DNA of 64,000 nt from the NCBI RefSeq assembly GCF_030247185.1, contig NC_080571.1:146553964-146617963 (forward strand). The letters run 5' to 3'. Source of the stretch: Malaya genurostris. Its lineage: Eukaryota; Arthropoda; Insecta; Diptera; Culicidae. Positions 58,515 to 64,000 of this stretch are shown in pieces. The stretch's first letter is position 1. Each line of letters starts with the position of its first letter. A program made the position numbers and the translations under genes. The notes below the pieces were generated by a model. It was not told the DNA's origin. It was given only the letters and a program-made list of their open reading frames with translations, and searched no databases.

Positions 58515-59431
58515 CACTCAAAATAATAATCATGTTATAGTTACGTGAAAAGTTATGTGAATATTTTCCACCCTACTTTTCACGTAGGTTTTGATAGACT
58601 GGCATTTAAAAGCTGTTTAATGCATAATCCAGTAAAAATTACGTGATTCATAGGTAAAATGTAATGTACTGCTCATATCACATTTATCTATCAGTTCATA
58701 TCAAATTTAGATACCAAAGAATCACTATTTTATATATTGGTTGAAGTCAAAAGGGAGATTTCAGATTTTTATACAAATCTAAAGAATGAAAAATGGCATG
58801 CAAAACAAAACATTTAGTTTAGAAAATCAGCATAGAATTTTAAATAAAAAATAAAAAGCAACTAATAACGTCGTGGGATCTCGAATCGACAAGCCTCCAG
58901 AAATCGTTATGTTGTCCAACTGAAGCCGAAGTCGAGATCCGAGAACTCCCACAACACTACCGATGCAGGTTGAGATCCCATTACATGGGTCCAGTGTCTC
59001 TAGCTTCATACCGATTTTGAACTCGTTTTTCGGTGGACCAACGGCCTGTTTGAAGCATTCAGCTGGAGCGGGCACACTTCCGGACTCACGCAGGCACTCG
59101 ATCCAGTCGAACACATGGAAACTTTCATACTGGAATGAACCGATCGATGTAGTAAAAAATTGTAATTAAATAACATTTCTAGCAAATATTTACACTACTC
59201 ACACTTTGAGGGCCACTGTTCGCCATTTTCGAAATCGAGTTTTTCACTCTGGAAGTTCACGTAGATTGTTTGACGTTTGGTCAATTCACGTAAACCTTAT
59301 GTGATGACTCTATTCATTTTAGAGGATGTTCGTATAACATTTATTTTCGTCACGTAAAATATTCAATTTGACATTTGAAACCAGTTTATGTGATTTTTCA
59401 AGTGAATCGAACGTGAATTTTTATTTGAGTG
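58515..59431. mobile_element. TIR element with subterminal ACGTGA repeats carrying an MBT-gene fragment
   Basis: Both ends begin CACTCAAA (58515 on; complement from 59431) and stay related for ~50 bp (ATAATAATCATGTT.. versus TAAAAATTCACGTT..). Seven ACGTGA/TCACGT hexamers cluster near the ends (58543, 58580, 58641; 59257, 59286, 59350, 59411) and none falls in the middle. The middle (58879-59226, minus) is an MBT-protein gene fragment. No clear target duplication is seen, and Jockey palm sequence is missing at the junction, so insertion was accompanied by deletion or later rearrangement. Superfamily unknown. Confidence 0.6.
58879..59226 (-). pseudogene. Captured MBT-domain gene fragment (Scm/SCML-like), with start codon and intron
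   Basis: On the minus strand ATG at 59226 gives MANSGPQS (exon 1, 59226-59203), then a donor GTGAGT (59202-59197). A 73-bp intron ends TTCCAG at 59130. Exon 2 from 59129 is in the same phase: YESFHVFDWIECLRESGSVP, APAECFKQAVGPPKNEFKIG, MKLETLDPCNGISTCIGSVV, GVLGSRLRLQLD. Then, after small deletions that shift the frame, comes NDFWRLVDSR. This is the first part of an MBT repeat of the Sex-comb-on-midleg/L3MBTL family, chromatin readers of mono- and dimethyl-lysine in Polycomb-type repression. The aromatic NDFW is retained; the GSDNK loop is lost. Both exons and the intron are kept, so capture was from DNA, not mRNA. Confidence 0.8.
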
Positions 59432-59433
59432 CA

Positions 59434-59990
59434 TATAAATGAAAATTCAATTCAAAAACGAGCAGGTGTTCCGCAGGGTCGAGCGTAGCTCCAATCTTGT
59501 ATAATATTTTTACTTCTTATCTTCCAAATCTACCCGTTGGTTGTCAGAAATCGCTATTCTGTGACGACACAAGTCTGTTAGCCACAGGTAGAAATCTATG
59601 AGTGATCTGCAGTCGCCTACAAAGAAGTTTAAATATTTTCATCTGTTAAAATGGAAAATTAAACCAAATACAGCAAAAACACAATTAATTATCTTTCCTC
59701 ATAAACCAAGAGCTTTTTTTCTTAAACCAAACAATAATCACATTCTCAAATTGAATGGCTTGAAATTGACATGGTCTGATCAAGCAAAATACTTAGATTT
59801 AACGTATGACAAAAAACTCTCTTTCAAGGATCACATTGAAGGAATCCAGCAAAGTGTAATGAATATATTAAATGTTTATATCCTCTAATAAACAGAAATT
59901 CTAAGCTCTGTCTAAAAAACAAATTGTTAATTTATAAACAAACTTTCAGACCAGCCATGATGTCCTCATGGTAATAGCTAAATCATGTAT
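59434..59990 (+). pseudogene. Jockey reverse transcriptase, C-terminal part
   Basis: INENSIQKRAGVPQGR, then APILYNIFTSYLPNLPVG with the catalytic LFCDDTSLLATGR (59555-59590), a stop, then LKWKIKPNTAKTQLIIFPHK, WSDQAKYLDLTYDKKLSFKD and FRPAMMSSW (about 59950). CDD in place of ADD is found in some Jockey elements. Stops after RNL and after NVYIL. Confidence 0.82.
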
Positions 59991-60400
59991 ATAATAGGGC
60001 TGAAAAGTCACCACTTGCGGCTGAACACCCAATTTAAATCTTAATAATTTAAATTTAACTCATATTCTAATAAATAGTTATTAAAAAAAGAAGCTCGGAC
60101 ACTCCCCATAGAAAGAGTCAAAGGTGGTAATAAACACGGGTGTGTGAACGGTTATCGCTTAGGAAAGCTCCTAAGCTTCTATTCGACTCGCAGAAGGGGG
60201 GGGGGATCGTCAAGCCCCTACACTCTTGTCTCTGCTGCCCTTGTTTGTGTGTGTGTGTATGTAAGTGCACTGTTAGAAAATAATTTTATCGTTCAAGTTT
60301 CTCAGAGATGGCTGAACCGATTGCTACTATTGGACCAGTTCATCAAGTTCAAAGATTAAATGGCTGCGACCTCTGGTTCCGAAGATAATTTAATTTATTT
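59991..60400. other. Jockey 3' flank and dispersed repeat, no gene
   Basis: It holds a (G)9 run near 60196, a GTGTGTGT stretch (60245-60260), and the dispersed-repeat phrase TTTCTCAGAGATGGCTGAAC, then CGATT (60297 on). Nothing coding recognised. Confidence 0.45.
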
Positions 60401-60457
60401 ATTTTCGTCAAGCAAATGTAGACTACATATAAATGGTTTACAATGTTTACTTAGATA

Positions 60458-62134
60458 CTACGCATTATTTCTACGACTAAGCTGTAATTTCATTTCATTT
60501 TTGGACATACAAAGGTCAAGATGTTCGCAATATTGATTGTAGTGGCGCATTATACGATTGATTGGGCTATATTTTGCATAATTTGTTCTAGTGTTTTTTT
60601 CTAAAAATAATTTCCTGGTTCGTAATTGACGGCTAGGTGTATAAAAATTTAGTTGCGATAATAAAGAAGGTGATTGAATGCGTTGAGAAATAATGTCGCT
60701 GATAAAATAAAGCATTGCAAGGTCACGGCGTTCTTTGAGTGTTTGAATATTGATGAGCATGCAGCGTGCTTCATATGATGGTAGAGGAAATGCTGTCCAG
60801 TTTAATTTACGAAGTGCATATAAAAGAAATTGTTTTTGAATAGATTCGATGCGTTCTTCGTGAATAATATTATATGGATTCCATACTAGGCTGCAATATT
60901 CCAAAATAGGTCTGACATATGTACTGTATAATAATTTAATTGTGTATGGGTCCTGAAAGTTATGACTGAAGCGTTTAATAAAGCCCAGCATGCTATTTGC
61001 TGTATTGATTATGGTATTGTAGTGCTCCACAAAAGTGAGCTTGGAGTCTAAGATTACGCCTAAATCTCGTACAATTTTACATTTTTCTACAAGTTGGTTT
61101 CCTAGATGTATGTTTATAGATATATTTTCATTTTTCCTGCTGAAAGTTATTGAGTTACATTTTTTACATTGAGTTGGAGTAGACTTTTGCAGCACCAAAT
61201 GTGGAATAGATTGATTTCGTTCTGGAATATTACAGTGTCGTTGATATTTTTTATTTCCATGAAGAGTTTCATGTCGTCTGCATATATAAGCACTTTCAGA
61301 TTTTTGAGTATGAAGGAAATGTCGTTTATATGTAAAATAAAAAGGAGAGGCCCTAAGTGAGAACCCTGAGGTACGCCAGAAGTTACATTAATTGGTTCAG
61401 ACAGTATGTTTTGGAAGCGGACTACCTGTACACGATTCGTTAAGTATGATTTGAGCCATTCCAGAAGGCTATGTTCTATGCCATATTTTTGTAGTTTGTG
61501 TAGAAGTAAAGGTATGTCAATACGGTCGAAAGCTTTGCTAAAGTCTGTGAGTCTCTACGTAGTTGCCAGCGTCCATTGCATTCAGAGTGAATGTCATAAA
61601 TTCTAAGAGATTTGTTGTAGTTGAGCGGCCTTTAAAAAAGCCATGTTGTTTGTTTGTTATTACATTTTTAAGTTGATGAAAAAGTTTTTCGTTTACAATT
61701 TTTTCAAATAATTTTGGAATGCATGAGATAATGGCAATTCCAAGGTAGTTCCGAATGTTAGATTTTGCACCAGATTTAAATATTGGTACAAGAAAGGAAG
61801 ATTTCCATGCTTTAGGAAAAGTACATTTATTAAGTGATAATTTAAAAATTAGTTGTAGTGGTAGTGTAAGTTCTTCAGCAAGATTTTTTAAAAATATTGG
61901 TGGTATACTGTCAGGTCCAGGCCCTTTTGAGGCGTCTAAGTTTTTCAGTGCTGTCGAAATGTCATGTTCTGATAGATAGTTTACAGAGATGGAGCTAGAA
62001 AATGTAGGTATGAAAGAGAAGTATTCACGGTCACGGTCAGTTTCTGAATAAGATGTATATACTTCTTGGAAAAAATTTGCAAATTGATTGCAGATTTCTG
62101 TACTATTTTTCCCTACATGTTCGTCGAGGTGCAT
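60458..62134 (-). pseudogene. CR1-like reverse transcriptase (two or more frameshifts)
   Basis: The minus strand reads DISTALKNLDASKGPGPDSI, SFLVPIFKSGAKSNIRNYLG and NKQHGFFKGRSTTTNLLEFM (62134-61545). A 10-bp insertion (AGACTCACAG) falls within the YVDFSKAF block near 61550. The frame continues NVTSGVPQGSHLGPLLFILH and VLIYADDMKLFMEIKN (catalytic, about 61280-61300). A one-base loss in an A run near 61163 shifts the frame into 60458-61198: ITFSRKNENISINIHLG, VRDLGVILDSKLTFVEHYN, YVRPILEYCSLVWNPYN and RIESIQKQFLLYALRKLNW. Catalytic residues are intact; only indels block it. Confidence 0.88.
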
Positions 62135-62286
62135 TTGAGACGGAAAATTGTTGCTTTTTAGTTTAGTTTTTGTGTAGTTAAAAAAGTTCTTAGGACAAGT
62201 CTTTATTTCGTTTTCAGTTTTGCGGTTATATTCTAATGGCTATTTTGAGTTGATTGCATAGATTTAAGTAATTTTGAAGATGAGCG

Positions 62287-63287
62287 TCACTGTTTTTTTG
62301 TTTGTAAGTTTTGTGTGCTTTTTTCGGATTTTTTCAAATGTTTTAGTTGTGAATTGAACCATACAGGTAATTTGCTGTTATGATTTTTTCTTCTTCTTTT
62401 CATAGGCAAAATTTCGGCTAACATTTTGTTTATAATGTGATAGAATTTGTTTACTTCGACGTCGACATTTCCTTCTGTACTCAGTATGTTCCGCCAATTT
62501 ATTATACTTAGTCTACGCTTGACTTCTTCAAAGTCAATTTTATTGTATTCCGGCACTTCCTCATATTCCAAGTCGTAGGGAAGGGATGCATTGTGTGTAA
62601 ATAATGAATATTCAATTGCGGTGTGAAATGCTTCATTTTTCCATAATGGCAGGTTTGATGCATTTACACAAAAGTCTTCTGTGCAAGTTGTGAAAAGAAG
62701 GTCTAAATATGCGTTATGTTGATTTTTTAAGGAGTTTACTTGATGTAGGCCAAAATTAGAAATTTTGTCGAAAAAGTAGTGCAATGTTTCGTTTTCTCCT
62801 ACGACTGGAAGTAAGATTGATTCATTTTCAATGTCAGAAATGAAGTTCGCATTTCGTTGATTGAAGTCGCCAAAAATATGAAGCTTTACTTCAGGTTCCA
62901 TATTCGAAATAATTGTGTCTAAAGATTGAAAGAATAATTCAAAAGAGAATTTGTTCGCATTTTCGGGTGGGAAGTAGACAGAGCAGTAAATATGTTCTTC
63001 TCCCAATATTGAGACTTTGGCCCATACATGCTCAAAATGCAAGAGTTTATGGCTATGAGGACTCCACCTCCAGATTTTTTCTGACGGAGAGATAAATTTC
63101 GGTGGTGCCGAAATACGTTAAAATTATTTCCAAATACTTCTTCGCTTCTTACACTTTCATCCCAGCTGCTTTCAGTTCCAAGGATTACGTCGAAAGAGGA
63201 GGTTATTAAATTTTGATGAATTTCTTTCATTTTGGCCGGGCTTTTCATGCGGTTGAAATTTTGGCAATTGACCAAAATTTCAGTCAC
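62287..63287 (-). pseudogene. CR1-like APE endonuclease and linker (one frameshift)
   Basis: It starts at 63287 with TEILVNCQNFNRMKSPAKMK (Asn motif), FDVILGTESSWDESV (catalytic Glu) and KKSGGGVLIAINS. The frame shifts near 63000 and continues HIYCSVYFPPENANKFSFEL, VKLHIFGDFNQRNANFI (GDFN), NAYLDLLFTTCTEDF and WKNEAFHTAIEYSLF (SDH position altered to FHT). Then the linker KMLAEILPMKRRRKNHNSKL and PVWFNSQLKHLKKSEK follow, to a stop at 62287. The changed SDH His environment may already impair nicking. Confidence 0.85.
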
Positions 63288-63389
63288 ATTTTGTCTGTGA
63301 AGCGAAGAAGTATTTGAGAATTCTGGAATACTTACATTACTAATTTCTGTGTCTATTCCTTCGTCAAAGAGCGTCGTTATTTCCGAAAA

Positions 63390-63850
63390 TTCGGCCTTGT
63401 AAAATTGTGTTCGGCTTCCCGGATTAGTTGGAGTCGGCGGATGTGTTCACTTGTCAAAAATTTCCTATAAGAGTCCAGGTCGGCCAGCGCTTCCTTAGGT
63501 TTCATTCCATATTCCTGATGCACTTCGATGAAGATTCGTAGGAGGTGGTCAGGTGTTGTTGGAAGGCCTTCTGATGCTTATAGCATTTTTATACTAGTTG
63601 GTGTCATACCCTCGATGCATACTGTAGGTTGTTGATTTTTCATGTATGACAAATACAGACGGACGACGTGCATTATTTTCGGGTCACGAAGCCTTGCTTT
63701 TAAGAAGCGTTCGTCGCCATTTGCAGATTGTGAAGTAAGACGTACAATTGGATGACGCATTGGATCAATTTCGAATTGGCTGTCTGTATTCATGTCCTGT
63801 GATATTGCAGATGTATTTATGTTCTGTGATATTGAAGATGTGTTCACATA
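63390..63850 (-). pseudogene. CR1-like ORF1 fragment
   Basis: 63578-63847 reads NTSSISQNINTSAISQDMNT (Ser/Asn-rich), then FEIDPMRHPIVRLTSQSANG, DERFLKARLRDPKIMHVVRL and YLSYMKNQQPTVCIEGMTPT. After a one-base shift near 63580 it continues ASEGLPTTPDHLLRIFIEVH, QEYGMKPKEALADLDSYRKF and LTSEHIRRLQLIREAEHNF to about 63390, ending about 100 bp before the endonuclease start. I infer ORF1 from position; the family of this protein is not known to me. 63851-64000 probably continues it. Confidence 0.5.
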
Positions 63851-64000
63851 GTTAGTGGATGGTGCAGCCTTGATGTCATTACTTCCTAAGACCGGAGTAG
63901 TGTTGTTTTGAATACTTCTTGTTCCTTTGTAAGGGTTGATTCTTTCACCTTTTTGAAAATTTATGAATTTTGAGGCAATATCTGCACCTGGATGCCCAGA

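Larger units (their letters stand above)
54720..59990 (+). mobile_element. Jockey-clade non-LTR retrotransposon, near full length, RT interrupted
   Basis: Plus-strand order: 5'UTR hairpin array (54745-54970), ORF1 (55042-55990), ORF1-ORF2 spacer, EN (56585-57330), an internal 417-bp duplication, RT (57913-58514), foreign insertion (58515-59431), RT C-terminal half (59434-59990). Frameshifts and stops throughout. CDDTSLLA and gag zinc-knuckle style fit Jockey/Juan relatives. Confidence 0.85.
60400..64000 (-). mobile_element. CR1-like non-LTR retrotransposon, minus strand, 5' end beyond window
   Basis: ORF1 part (63390-63850), endonuclease (62287-63287), and RT (60458-62134) lie in order on the minus strand. 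The 3' end is near 60400 (TTTATTTATTTTCG on the plus strand, a short repeat tail). It differs in sequence from the CR1-like insertion at 46638-49472. Relatively few lesions: I count a handful of frameshifts across 3.5 kb. Confidence 0.87.

Overview
This window is repeat-dominated insect DNA and looks like a pile-up of transposable elements in a culicine mosquito. The assignment is inference. It rests on the combination of LOA/Lian-like, Jockey/Juan-like, R1, CR1-like and RTE/JAM-like non-LTR retrotransposons, several mariner lineages, tRNA-derived SINE-like sequence, long (AT)n tracts, and a dispersed family carrying a CACCACTAGGTGG-type motif that I associate with mosquito genomes. I see no intact single-copy host gene. 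The only host-like coding matter is a histone H2B 5' remnant with histone-type mRNA 3' stem-loops, and an MBT-domain (Scm-like) gene fragment inside a small element with terminal inverted repeats.

Layout. 1-4335 (-): a decayed LOA/Lian-like element (ORF1 zinc knuckles, endonuclease, RT), with an (AT)n tract in the endonuclease. 4560-13910: histone-derived sequence plus an internally deleted mariner, present three times. One copy is inverted (4944-7398); two are direct and flank a 500-N gap (8610-10425 and 11454-13907). 14351-16490 (-): a Ty3/gypsy pol remnant with a partial LTR. 17330-18650: dispersed CCGGAA-rich repeat. 19788-22900: a 104-bp satellite split by a Jockey-clade insertion (20620-22510) with a 12-bp target duplication. 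22894-23397: a foldback repeat. 23640-24951 (+): RNase H half of a LOA-like element. 25291-25855: an internally deleted maT/DD37D mariner with perfect 28-bp TIRs. 25856-28250 (-): a CR1-like element split by an RTE fragment (26249-27308, +).

29249-43795: two copies of a ~7.2-kb block in tandem, identical in every stretch I compared except for three microsatellite lengths and one G/A difference. Each copy holds dispersed repeat, a ~590-bp foldback and the 3' end of an R1 element. The R1 element continues (-) to about 54700. It is interrupted by an irritans-type (Himar1-like) mariner (43868-45157) and by a nearly complete RTE element (45883-51321, -), which is itself interrupted by a CR1-like element (46638-49472, +). 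Target-site duplications confirm each level.

54720-59990 (+): a Jockey-clade element whose 5'UTR is an array of small hairpins and whose RT is interrupted by the MBT-carrying insertion (58515-59431). 60400-64000 (-): a CR1-like element running off the window.

The region records a relative order of events. R1 was hit by mariner and by RTE, and RTE by CR1. The 7.2-kb tandem duplication includes the R1 3' end, so it is younger than the R1 insertion. Several duplications (around the N gap, and the 7.2-kb tandem) are near-identical and could be assembly artefacts; both explanations are kept open. Almost all element ORFs carry frameshifts or stops. The largest uninterrupted ones are 26245-27294 (RTE) and 47979-49397 (CR1-like).
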